Assembly (NCBI GenBank): GCA_964427285.1
Contig: CAYRTS010000072.1
Span: 1 to 15,380 of the forward strand
Origin: SPCO01 sp964427285
GTDB taxonomy: Bacteria > Chloroflexota > Limnocylindria > Limnocylindrales > CSP1-4
DNA length: 15,380 nt
Direction of reading: 5' to 3'
Both the position numbers and the translations under genes were made by a program. Below the pieces are notes generated by a model, which saw only the letters and a list, made by a program, of their open reading frames with translations, made no database searches and was not told the DNA's origin. Positions 1-12,735 of this stretch are shown piece after piece. Position 1 is the stretch's first letter; every line of letters starts with the position of its first letter.

Positions 1-40
1 GACCGTCGGCGCCGGCGCCATCGTCAGCATCGTCGAGTAG
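1..40 (+). CDS. tuf: Elongation factor EF-Tu, C-terminal end (partial, 5' truncated by window)
   Basis: Only the last 12 codons are inside the window. They read TVGAGAIVSIVE and stop at TAG 38-40. This matches the conserved EF-Tu C-terminus, where domain 3 ends in a TVGAG-V--I-E pattern. EF-Tu is the GTPase that brings aminoacyl-tRNA to the ribosomal A site. The next gene, rpmG, begins six bases after the stop, so the two are very probably cotranscribed. A second tuf copy starts at 15325, so this chromosome segment carries two copies in direct orientation. The identification rests on a short peptide plus the classic neighbourhood, and the pair together makes it quite secure. Confidence 0.85.
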   Translation, partial: TVGAGAIVSIVE

Positions 41-46
41 GACGAC

Positions 47-211
47 ATGGCGAAGGTCGAGGCCCGCCCAACGCTCCAGCTCGCCTGCACCGAATGCAAG
101 GAGCGGACGTACACGACGCGCAAGAACAAGAGGAACGATCCAAATCGGATCGAATTGCAGAAATACTGCCCACGGTGCCGACGACATACACTTCACCGCG
201 AGGCGAAGTAG
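47..211 (+). CDS. rpmG: 50S ribosomal protein bL33, zinc-binding type
   Basis: This 54-residue protein begins at ATG 47 with MAKVEARPTLQLACTECKER and ends at TAG 209-211. It is a small basic protein of the large subunit near the E site. Two CxxC pairs (ACTEC near residues 14-17 and CPRC at 41-44) form the zinc ribbon of the 'C+' bL33 paralogue. The TTRKNKRNDPNRIELQKYCP core is typical of the family, and the length is normal (about 50-55 residues). The gene is too short for many gene callers. It lies 6 bases after the tuf stop and 13 bases before a tRNA gene, so it is part of the same transcript. The Shine-Dalgarno sequence is weak (TAGGA overlapping the tuf stop), consistent with translational coupling to tuf. 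Confidence 0.95.
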   Translation: MAKVEARPTLQLACTECKERTYTTRKNKRNDPNRIELQKYCPRCRRHTLHREAK

Positions 212-224
212 GCAGCCGACCCGC

Positions 225-300
225 AGGGGTGTAGCTCAATTGGCAGAGCACTGGTCTCCAAAACCAGCGGTTGTAGGTTCGAGTCCTATCGCCCCTGCCA
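225..300 (+). tRNA. trnW: tRNA-Trp (anticodon CCA)
   Basis: A complete 76-base cloverleaf is visible. The acceptor stem pairs AGGGGTG (225-231) with CGCCCCT (290-296), with one U-G wobble. The anticodon stem is CTGGT (251-255) with ACCAG (263-267), and the loop is CTCCAAA with anticodon CCA at 258-260. The T-arm contains GGTTCGAGTCC. The discriminator is G297 and the 3' CCA is encoded at 298-300. Anticodon CCA reads UGG, so it is charged with tryptophan, and G as discriminator fits bacterial tRNA-Trp. It sits between rpmG and secE with no room for its own terminator, so it must be excised from a tuf-rpmG-secE-nusG mRNA or a shorter local transcript. Confidence 0.97.
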
Positions 301-335
301 CTTCACTTCCGTAACCTGAGAGAAGAACAACCAAC

Positions 336-518
336 GTGACCCGCATCCGCCGCTATTTCGACGAAGTCTGGTCAGAACTGCGCAAGGTCTCATGGCCGAC
401 GCGCGAGCAGGTTCGCAACCTGACCGTGCTGGTCTTTGCGATCAGTCTCGTCGTCGGTATCTACATCTCGGTGCTGGACGGGATCTTCCAGACCGCCCTT
501 GACCTGATCGCGGTCTAG
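336..518 (+). CDS. secE: Preprotein translocase subunit SecE
   Basis: This is a 60-residue single-span SecE, the essential small subunit that clamps SecY in the membrane translocon. The N-terminal amphipathic helix contains YFDEVWSELRKVSWPTREQ (residues 7-25), with the conserved K-V-x-W-P signature. One transmembrane segment follows at about residues 28-50 (LTVLVFAISLVVGIYISVLDG), then a short tail. The length is typical of the short bacterial form with one span; E. coli has three. The start is GTG 336, chosen because the SecE fold begins there and a GAGAGAAG ribosome binding site lies at 318-325. It follows trnW by 35 bases and precedes nusG by 9 bases, the standard secE-nusG pair. Confidence 0.96.
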   Translation: MTRIRRYFDEVWSELRKVSWPTREQVRNLTVLVFAISLVVGIYISVLDGIFQTALDLIAV

Positions 519-527
519 GCGGTCACC

Positions 528-1100
528 ATGACCGAAACGTCGACCGAAACTCGCGCACCCGACAAGCGCTGGTTCGTCATCCATACGTATTCCGGCTACG
601 AGAACAAGGTCAAGGCGAACCTTGAGCACCGGATCGAATCGATGAGCATGGAGGACAAGATCTTCCAGGTCCTCGTCCCCATGGAGGACGAAATCGAGAT
701 CCGCCAGGGCCAGCGCCACACGGTGCAGAAGAAGGTCTATCCCGGCTACGTCCTGGTGGAGATGATTCTGGACCCCGATAGCTGGTTCGTGGTTCGCAAT
801 ACGCCGGGGGTCACGAGCTTCGTCGGTGGTGCCAACATCCCGGGCGTTCGCAGCGAACCGATTCCGCTCGATGAGAACGAAGTCAAGCAAATCCTCCGAC
901 ACATGGGTGTGGAGACGCCCAAGTTCCGCGTGGCCTTCATCAAGGGCCAGAGCGTCAGGGTCACCGACGGCCCGTTCGCCGAGTTCATTGGGACGGTCGA
1001 GGAGGTCAACCCGGAGCGCAACAAGGTCAAGGTCCTCGTGAGCATCTTTGGCCGCGAGACGCCGGTCGAACTCGACTTCCTCCAGGTCGAGAAGCTCTGA
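528..1100 (+). CDS. nusG: Transcription termination/antitermination factor NusG
   Basis: NusG (190 residues) binds the RNA polymerase clamp and modulates pausing, Rho termination and transcription-translation coupling. The NGN domain spans about residues 13-125, opening with RWFVIHTYSGYENKVK and including the core KKVYPGYVLVEM (69-79) and the RNTPGVTSFVG segment (90-100). A C-terminal KOW domain lies at about 138-190 (KGQSVRVTDGPFAEFIGTVE, then FGRETPVELDF). The length is close to the family norm (E. coli 181). A poorly conserved polar N-terminal extension of about 12 residues precedes the NGN domain. The start at ATG 528 follows the secE stop by 9 bases with only a weak ribosome binding site, suggesting coupling to secE. 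The rplK start is 20 bases after its stop. Confidence 0.98.
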   Translation: MTETSTETRAPDKRWFVIHTYSGYENKVKANLEHRIESMSMEDKIFQVLVPMEDEIEIRQGQRHTVQKKVYPGYVLVEMILDPDSWFVVRNTPGVTSFVGGANIPGVRSEPIPLDENEVKQILRHMGVETPKFRVAFIKGQSVRVTDGPFAEFIGTVEEVNPERNKVKVLVSIFGRETPVELDFLQVEKL

Positions 1101-1120
1101 GAAAGGAATCCTGAAGTCCC

Positions 1121-1546
1121 GTGGCCAAGAAGATTCGCATCGTCCTGACCCTGCAGCTCCCGGCCGGCAAGGCAACCCCGGCCCCGCCGGTTGGCACCGC
1201 CCTGGGCCCGCACGGCATCAACATCATCGAGTTCACCAAGACCTACAACGAACGAACGGCGGACAAGGCGGGCCAGGTCATTCCTGCCCAGATCACGATC
1301 TTCGAGGATCGGTCGTTCACCTTCGTCCTCAAGACCCCGCCCGCTGCCGACCTGCTGCGCAAGGCCGCCGGGGTCGACAAGGGCTCGGGTACGCCCCTTC
1401 GCGACAAGGTCGGACGGGTCACCCGCGACCAGGTCCGGGAGATCGCCGCGATCAAGATGGCCGACCTCAACGCCCACGACGCAGACGCCGCGATGCGTCA
1501 GATTGAAGGGACCGCCCGCAGCATGGGCATCGAGGTCGTAGGCTAG
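1121..1546 (+). CDS. rplK: 50S ribosomal protein uL11
   Basis: This 141-residue protein matches uL11, which binds the 23S GTPase-associated region (helices 43-44) and with uL10/bL12 recruits translation factors. The N-terminal domain has the proline loop APPVGTALGPHGINI at about residues 26-40, the thiostrepton/micrococcin contact. The C-terminal RNA-binding domain contains KTPPAADLL and KVGRVTRDQVREIA. The length equals that of E. coli (142). The start is GTG 1121 because MAKKIRIVLTLQLPAGKA is the conserved beginning; an AAAGGA site lies at 1102-1107. Only 20 bases separate it from nusG, so there is no space for an L1-binding leader ahead of rplK like that of E. coli. A 106-base gap with a hairpin separates it from rplA. 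Confidence 0.98.
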   Translation: MAKKIRIVLTLQLPAGKATPAPPVGTALGPHGINIIEFTKTYNERTADKAGQVIPAQITIFEDRSFTFVLKTPPAADLLRKAAGVDKGSGTPLRDKVGRVTRDQVREIAAIKMADLNAHDADAAMRQIEGTARSMGIEVVG

Positions 1547-1567
1547 CCGTCGCCACGGCTCATCGGC

Positions 1568-1596
1568 TGGCGCGGCTTCACCCCGGTCGCGCGCCA
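1568..1596 (+). promoter_or_regulatory. Hairpin in the rplK-rplA intergenic region
   Basis: TGGCGCG at 1568-1574 can pair perfectly with CGCGCCA at 1590-1596 (7 bp, 15-base loop), inside the 106-base gap before rplA. GCTGG 1566-1570 can alternatively pair with CCAGC 1601-1605. No T-run follows, so it is not an ordinary intrinsic terminator. It could be an mRNA processing or stability element, or a translational control site for uL1. The structure is seen in the sequence; the role is inference. Confidence 0.35.
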
Positions 1597-1652
1597 CAGG
1601 CCAGCATTGGGGGAGGTTGGGTCCGCCCACCGCCAGGAAGGAATCTGACGAC

Positions 1653-2360
1653 ATGTCCGGACATGGCAAGAAGTATCTCGAGGCCGCGAAGCTCGTCGAT
1701 CGGGCGATGATCTACGATCCCCTCAAGGCGGTCGAACTCGCCAGGCAGACCACCACCGTGGCGTTCGATGCCTCGATCGAGGCTCACCTGCGGCTCGGGG
1801 TCGATCCGCGCCACGCCGACCAGATGGTTCGCGGCACGGTCGTCCTCCCACATGGCACGGGCAGGATCGTGCGCGTCGCCGTCTTCGCCCAGGGCGAGAA
1901 GGCTCAGGAGGCCCTGCGCGCCGGAGCGGACGAGGTCGGGGGCGAGGACCTGGTCAAGAAGATCGAAGCCGGTTGGCTCGAGTTCGACGTTGCCCTGGCG
2001 ACCCCGGATTCAATGGGGCTGGTCGGCAAGCTCGGCAAGATCCTGGGCCGGCGGGGCCTGATGCCGAACCCCAAGGCGGGCACGATCACCTTCGACCTGG
2101 AGCGGGCGGTCAGGGAAGTCAAGGCCGGTCGCGTCGAGTTCCGGGTCGACAAGGCCGGGATCATCCACGCCGCAATCGGGAAGAGCAGTTTCGAGCCCGC
2201 CGCACTCGTCGATAACCTGGCCGCCTTGGTGGAGGCGATCAACCGGGCGAAGCCCTCGGGCGCCAAGGGCCAGTACCTTCGCGGCCTGACCATCGCCAGC
2301 ACGATGGGCCCGGGCATCCGGGTCGATGTGCCCGGCGTCCTCGCGGCCGCAGCCGCCTGA
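1653..2360 (+). CDS. rplA: 50S ribosomal protein uL1
   Basis: uL1 forms the mobile L1 stalk that helps release deacylated tRNA, and in many bacteria it represses its own operon by binding the mRNA. The 235-residue protein begins MSGHGKKYLEAAKLVD and carries the signature LGKILGRRGLMPNPKAGTI at about residues 127-145. Domain I contains FDASIEAHLRLGVDPRHADQ and domain II the VFAQGEKAQEALRAGAD segment. I chose ATG 1653 because AGGAAGGA at 1635-1642 sits 10 bases upstream and the conserved family start matches. A frame open from TTG 1617 would add 12 non-conserved residues. The length equals that of E. coli (234). The protein ends IRVDVPGVLAAAAA, and a strong hairpin follows 8 bases after the stop. 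Confidence 0.97.
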   Translation: MSGHGKKYLEAAKLVDRAMIYDPLKAVELARQTTTVAFDASIEAHLRLGVDPRHADQMVRGTVVLPHGTGRIVRVAVFAQGEKAQEALRAGADEVGGEDLVKKIEAGWLEFDVALATPDSMGLVGKLGKILGRRGLMPNPKAGTITFDLERAVREVKAGRVEFRVDKAGIIHAAIGKSSFEPAALVDNLAALVEAINRAKPSGAKGQYLRGLTIASTMGPGIRVDVPGVLAAAAA

Positions 2361-2368
2361 CATGTCGC

Positions 2369-2387
2369 TGGTCGGCGAGGCCGGCCA
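2369..2387 (+). terminator. Strong hairpin just after rplA, without a U-tract
   Basis: TGGTCGGC (2369-2376) pairs with GCCGGCCA (2380-2387) around a GAG loop: 8 bp with one U-G wobble. It begins 8 bases after the rplA stop. No T-run follows, so this is at best a non-canonical or partial terminator, or a 3' end stabiliser that caps a tuf...rplA message. The position is suggestive because a possible promoter and a long leader for rplJ follow. GC-rich lineages often use hairpins lacking a U-tract, but that is general knowledge and not evidence for this site. Confidence 0.4.
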
Positions 2388-2395
2388 ACGGGCGC

Positions 2396-2427
2396 GTGAC
2401 GACCTGGGGGCCATTCTCTGACACAAT
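2396..2427 (+). promoter_or_regulatory. Possible weak promoter for rplJ-rplL (extended -10)
   Basis: TG at 2419-2420 followed by CACAAT at 2422-2427 forms an extended -10 (4 of 6 consensus bases plus TGn). This lies in a locally AT-richer patch (2411-2444) within GC-rich sequence. A GTGACG at 2396-2401 is the only -35-like hexamer, but the 20-base spacer is poor. If used, transcription would start near 2434, just ahead of the first leader hairpin at 2445-2478. This is a weak call based on composition, position and a partial match. Confidence 0.28.
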
Positions 2428-2444
2428 AACCCCCACAACAAAGA

Positions 2445-2478
2445 CGGACCGCCGCAGACAGCCTGCGCCCGCGGACCG
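2445..2478 (+). promoter_or_regulatory. 5' hairpin of the putative rplJ leader RNA
   Basis: CGGACCGC (2445-2452) pairs with GCGGACCG (2471-2478) with one A-A mismatch. Stacked inside is CGCAG (2453-2457) with CTGCG (2463-2467) around an ACAGC loop, leaving a 3-base CCC bulge. It is the first stable structure after the AT-rich patch that may hold the rplJ promoter. It fits the 5' end of a structured leader, but it may also be only a stability element. A further small stem (2536-2540 with 2554-2558) lies between it and the junction at 2616-2711. Confidence 0.4.
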
Positions 2479-2603
2479 TGGCTGACCTTCTGGACAGCGA
2501 CGGTCGGGGCTTGATCCGCCGAATCGGACCGATCGTGTCGTTCGCCGCCGGGGCGACATCGCGGACGGGGACGACGGCGAGCACGCCGAGGCAGACCGGT
2601 GCC

Positions 2604-2711
2604 GCCCCACCTTCCGGTGGGCAGCGCCCCTGCGATCTGGGGAGCATCTCCTGCGAAGGAGATGCTCGAGAGGCCGTCGCAGGGGCTCCCGATCGTCGAT
2701 CGGTGCCCACC
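2604..2711 (+). promoter_or_regulatory. Putative structured rplJ leader (uL10-bL12 autoregulatory RNA candidate)
   Basis: The 390-base gap before rplJ can fold into a three-way junction. P1 is GGTGGGC (2616-2622) with GCCCACC (2705-2711). P2 is GCCCCTGCGA (2626-2635) with TCGCAGGGGC (2677-2686), 10 perfect pairs. After an asymmetric internal loop (6 against 9 bases), P2 is capped by an 11-bp stem, 2642-2652 with 2657-2667, closed by a GCGA (GNRA) tetraloop. P3 is CCGAT (2689-2693) with ATCGG (2699-2703). The P1 5' strand can instead pair upstream: CCCACC 2606-2611 with GGTGGG 2616-2621, giving a mutually exclusive hairpin. uL10(bL12)4 is known to bind such a bent, internal-loop stem in rplJ leaders (L10 leader family) and repress rplJL. 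The fold is seen; membership in that family is inference. Confidence 0.6.
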
Positions 2712-2750
2712 GCCGCACGCCGGTCGCGTGCCGAATGACGGGAGGGATGG

Positions 2751-3290
2751 ATGCCCACAGCGGCCAAGCAGGCAACGGTGGCGGAGCTCCGCCAGGAACT
2801 CGCCGCGGCCCAGACCATGATCGTGTCCGAGTACCGCGGACTCAAGGTGAAGGAGCTCGCCGAGATCCGGCGGGCGCTGCGCAAGCAGGACGTGACCTTC
2901 CGCATCGTGAAGAATCGCTTGATGCGGATCGCAGCGGACGATGCCGTCGGGACCGCGCTCAGCCCGCTGCTGGTAGGGCCCACGGCGATCGCGTTCGGGA
3001 AGGATGCCGCCGGCACGGCCAAGGCCGTCCTTGACGCCTTTCGACCATACGCCCGGATCGTCCGGATCACAGGCGCCGTCCTGGGCGAGCACGCGATCGC
3101 CAGCGAGGACGTCACGCGGCTCGCGACCCTCCCGTCGCGGGAGGTCCTGCTGGCCAGGTTGGCCGGTGGAATGCAGGCGCCTGTCGCGACGCTTGCCGGG
3201 CTGTTTGCGGCCCCCCTTCGCAACCTCGGCTACGCCCTCCAGCAGGTTGCCGATCAGAAGGCAGCGTCAGGGATCCAGCCCGCGGCCTGA
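2751..3290 (+). CDS. rplJ: 50S ribosomal protein uL10
   Basis: uL10 anchors multiple bL12 dimers to the ribosomal stalk base and so helps recruit EF-Tu and EF-G. The 179-residue protein begins MPTAAKQATVAELRQELAAA and has the family landmarks SEYRGLKVKELAEIRRALRK (about residues 26-45), the KNRL RNA-binding segment (54-57), a GPTAIAF strand (76-82) and LPSREVLLARLAGG (127-140). The C-terminal helix that binds bL12 dimers spans about residues 140-171 and looks intact. The length is usual (E. coli 165). ATG 2751 is preceded closely by GGGAGGG at 2740-2746, a 4-base spacing that is rather short. An upstream CTCCC at 2686-2690 is complementary to that site, which could allow occlusion in the leader. 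rplL follows after 53 bases. Confidence 0.97.
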   Translation: MPTAAKQATVAELRQELAAAQTMIVSEYRGLKVKELAEIRRALRKQDVTFRIVKNRLMRIAADDAVGTALSPLLVGPTAIAFGKDAAGTAKAVLDAFRPYARIVRITGAVLGEHAIASEDVTRLATLPSREVLLARLAGGMQAPVATLAGLFAAPLRNLGYALQQVADQKAASGIQPAA

Positions 3291-3343
3291 ATCCTGCACG
3301 ACTTCTCACTCCATTTCCCGTTGACCCGAAGGAGCGACATCCC

Positions 3344-3736
3344 ATGGCAGTCAAGACCCAGGACGACCTGCTCGAAGCGATCGACAAGATGACGGTGCTC
3401 GAGCTGTCCGAGTTCATCAAGCGGTTCGAGGAGCGCTATGGCGTGACAGCTGCCGCCCCGGCAGCCGCCGCAGCCGCCCCGGCAGCCGGTGGCGAGAGTG
3501 CGGCGCCGGCCGTGGTCGAGGAGCAGACCGAATTCACAGCGACGCTGACCGAGATCGGCCCCAACAAGATCCCGGTCATCAAGGTCGTGCGCGAACTGAC
3601 CGGACTCGGGCTCAAGGAAGCCAAGGATCTCGTCGATGCGTTCCCAAAGGCCGTCAAGGAAGGCGTCACCAAGGACGAAGCCGACAAGATCAAGGCCGCG
3701 CTCGAGGAGCAGGGCGCCAAGGTCGAAATCAAATAG
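3344..3736 (+). CDS. rplL: 50S ribosomal protein bL12 (L7/L12)
   Basis: bL12 is the multicopy stalk protein that contacts the G domains of translation factors. The 130-residue protein has the N-terminal dimerisation and uL10-binding domain (residues 1-35, LLEAIDKMTVLELSEFIKRF), an Ala/Pro/Gly-rich flexible hinge (about 36-60) and the globular C-terminal domain. That domain includes KIPVIKVVRELTGLGLKEAK (79-98) and ends GAKVEIK. The hinge is slightly longer than in E. coli (121 residues total). ATG 3344 has an AAGGAG site at 3329-3334, a stronger and better spaced signal than that of rplJ. This fits the need for several bL12 copies per uL10. A long hairpin starts two bases after the stop. Confidence 0.98.
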   Translation: MAVKTQDDLLEAIDKMTVLELSEFIKRFEERYGVTAAAPAAAAAAPAAGGESAAPAVVEEQTEFTATLTEIGPNKIPVIKVVRELTGLGLKEAKDLVDAFPKAVKEGVTKDEADKIKAALEEQGAKVEIK

Positions 3737-3738
3737 GA

Positions 3739-3782
3739 CCGGCGCTGGGGTGGCGCATCCGTGCGTTGCCCCGCTCCGCCGG
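3739..3782 (+). promoter_or_regulatory. Long hairpin after rplL (attenuator or RNase processing candidate)
   Basis: CCGGCG (3739-3744) pairs with CGCCGG (3777-3782). Inside, 3747-3757 pairs with 3762-3772 (11 pairs, three of them G-U) around a TCCG tetraloop, which fits the very stable UNCG class. The whole structure begins two bases after the rplL stop. There is no T-run, so it is not a standard intrinsic terminator. In E. coli the rplL-rpoB gap carries a partial terminator and an RNase III site that lower rpoBC relative to ribosomal protein expression; the position here is equivalent. The structure is seen; the function is inferred. Confidence 0.6.
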
Positions 3783-3800
3783 CCGCTCACCCACCCCAAG

Positions 3801-3853
3801 GGCGCTCGCGACCGTGCCCACGGGGCGCCTTCGGCTGCATCCACCCGAGCGCC
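3801..3853 (+). promoter_or_regulatory. Second stem-loop in the rplL-rpoB intergenic region
   Basis: GGCGCTCG (3801-3808) pairs perfectly with CGAGCGCC (3846-3853), 8 bp, enclosing 37 bases. A small CCGT/ACGG stem (3812-3815 with 3820-3823) fits inside. It lies between the large hairpin and the rpoB promoter at 3871. Read-through transcripts from rplL would contain it, but transcripts from the rpoB promoter would not, so it could act with the first hairpin on read-through only. Confidence 0.4.
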
Positions 3854-3870
3854 GTCGCCAACTGGCGGGT

Positions 3871-3898
3871 TTGACAGGGGGAAAAATCGCGGTATCCT
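3871..3898 (+). promoter_or_regulatory. Sigma70-type promoter ahead of rpoB
   Basis: A perfect -35 TTGACA (3871-3876) is followed by a 16-base spacer and TATCCT (3893-3898, 4 of 6 consensus bases). The spacer contains an A-run, and the region is clearly less GC-rich than its surroundings. Transcription would begin near 3905, giving a leader of about 55 bases to the rpoB ATG at 3960. It would let rpoBC be transcribed apart from the ribosomal protein genes. A similar TTGACA-type promoter precedes rpsL. Confidence 0.65.
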
Positions 3899-3959
3899 AC
3901 TCCTTCTGTGAGCGTGGCCTCCCTTCCCCCTGTCTGCCTCCGTCAAGGAGTGGTAATTC

Positions 3960-7436
<3,477 letters not shown>

Positions 7437-7564
7437 TCCCCTGCCGTTGACGCTGACCCAGTCACTGACCCGACACCCGCGGCGCCGCGTACTGACCGGC
7501 GCGTCGCTGCTCGCCCACGGTCCGTATCGCGTCGCCGAGCCAGGCGGAGACGCGGAGGAGAACC

Positions 7565-12049
<4,485 letters not shown>

Positions 12050-12055
<6 letters not shown>

Positions 12056-12096
12056 CAGCCAGGACCGCTGGGACCTAGCAGCGAGCCGTTTTGCGT
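12050..12096 (+). terminator. Weak intrinsic terminator candidate after rpoC
   Basis: Two short stems overlap or follow the rpoC stop: TCCTG (12050-12054) with CAGGA (12060-12064), and CGCTG (12066-12070) with CAGCG (12079-12083). A T-rich stretch GTTTTGCGTTT follows at about 12088-12098. The stems are only 5 bp each, so efficiency would be modest. The T-rich stretch overlaps the -35 of the next promoter, so the T bases may exist for that reason instead. Confidence 0.35.
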
Positions 12097-12126
12097 TTGA
12101 CACGATTCTTCGGCCGCTGCTAGACT
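12097..12126 (+). promoter_or_regulatory. Sigma70-type promoter with extended -10 ahead of rpsL
   Basis: A perfect TTGACA (12097-12102) is followed by an 18-base spacer and TAGACT (12121-12126, 4 of 6 consensus bases). TG at 12118-12119 gives an extended -10 (TGcTAGACT). Transcription would begin near 12133, about 175 bases before the rpsL start. This separates the str block (rpsL-rpsG-fusA-tuf) from rpoC. Confidence 0.7.
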
Positions 12127-12132
12127 CCGCGA

Positions 12133-12306
12133 TCGTGGCCTCGGGAGGGGTCCCCTTGGCGCGGTCGCCGAGGACCATGTTTCGAGCCCTTTCTATCCCG
12201 GTCCCATCGCCCGCCTCAACCAGAGCGCGCGACCCCGAGTGACCGGTCCGTCGAAGGCCGGTGCCATCGACACCTGAACGATCAAATCAGAAGGAGTAGC
12301 GTCTTC
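12133..12306 (+). promoter_or_regulatory. Long 5' leader of the rpsL-rpsG-fusA-tuf transcript
   Basis: The untranslated leader predicted from the promoter is about 175 bases. CCTCGG (12139-12144) can pair with CCGAGG (12168-12173). ACCGGTC (12242-12248) pairs with GGCCGGT (12256-12262, one U-G) around a CGTCGAA loop. The AAGGAG ribosome binding site at 12291-12296 lies in an unstructured A-rich stretch. I see no open reading frame with credible coding features here. The leader length leaves room for autoregulation, for example by uS7 or uS12, but I recognise no known motif. Confidence 0.4.
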
Positions 12307-12735
12307 GTGCCGACGATCAGCCAGCTCGTTCGCCACGGCCGCAAGCGCAAGATCGCCAAGATCAAGGCGCCGGCCATGCGCAAGAACTGGAACAGCCTCC
12401 GCCAGCGCCAGGTGTCGATCCCGGGCGCCCCCCAGAAGCGGGGAGTCTGCCTGCAGGTCCGGACGATGACGCCCAAGAAGCCCAACTCAGCGCTCCGCAA
12501 GATCGCGCGCGTTCGGTTGACCAACCAGATGGAGGTGACCGCCTACATCCCGGGAATCGGTCACAACCTGCAGGAGCACTCCGTGGTTCTCGTTCGGGGA
12601 GGGCGGGTCAAGGACCTGCCATCGGTCAAGTACCACATCATCCGGGGAACGCTCGACGCGGCCGGTGTCCGCGATCGGAAGCAGGGTCGCAGCAAGTACG
12701 GCGCCAAGGTTGCTACCAAGCCGGGAGCTCGCTAG
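12307..12735 (+). CDS. rpsL: 30S ribosomal protein uS12
   Basis: uS12 (142 residues) sits at the decoding centre and controls tRNA selection accuracy. It begins at GTG 12307 (MPTISQLVRHGRKRKIAKIK), with AAGGAG 10 bases upstream. Family landmarks are APQKRGVC (41-48), TPKKPNSALRK (55-65), GHNLQEHSVVLVRGGRVKDL (85-104) and RSKYGAKVATKPGAR at the end. An insertion of about 14 residues (NWNSLRQRQVSIPG, 27-40) before APQKRG resembles Bacillus-type uS12 and is absent in E. coli. The residues corresponding to streptomycin-resistance sites are wild type (K57 and K102, matching mature E. coli K42 and K87). D103, the usual methylthiolation site, is present. rpsG begins on the base after its stop. Confidence 0.98.
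   Translation: MPTISQLVRHGRKRKIAKIKAPAMRKNWNSLRQRQVSIPGAPQKRGVCLQVRTMTPKKPNSALRKIARVRLTNQMEVTAYIPGIGHNLQEHSVVLVRGGRVKDLPSVKYHIIRGTLDAAGVRDRKQGRSKYGAKVATKPGAR

Noticed and set aside
1617..1652. Upstream TTG start extending uL1 by 12 residues
   Set aside because: The extra residues are not family-like, and the AGGAAGGA site at 1635-1642 is spaced for ATG 1653.
2478..2738. 86-codon plus-strand frame in the rplA-rplJ gap, considered as a leader peptide or small protein
   Set aside because: No convincing ribosome binding site, no conserved features, and the region is better explained by paired RNA helices.
1904..3223. 439- and 360-codon minus-strand frames across rplA, the rplJ leader and rplJ
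   Set aside because: They continue through both real genes and the gap without any change of character, as expected of GC-rich noise. They gave no recognisable protein.
7437..7564. Promoter or terminator in the rpoB-rpoC gap (TTGACG at 7447, GC palindrome at 7478-7489)
   Set aside because: No -10 hexamer at a proper distance and no U-tract after the palindrome. The two genes are probably cotranscribed.
12471..12650. Streptomycin-resistance type changes in uS12
   Set aside because: The TPKKPNS and GRVKDLP segments carry the wild-type lysines and proline; only a Gly-to-Ser difference follows the proline (PSVKYH), which I could not link to a phenotype.
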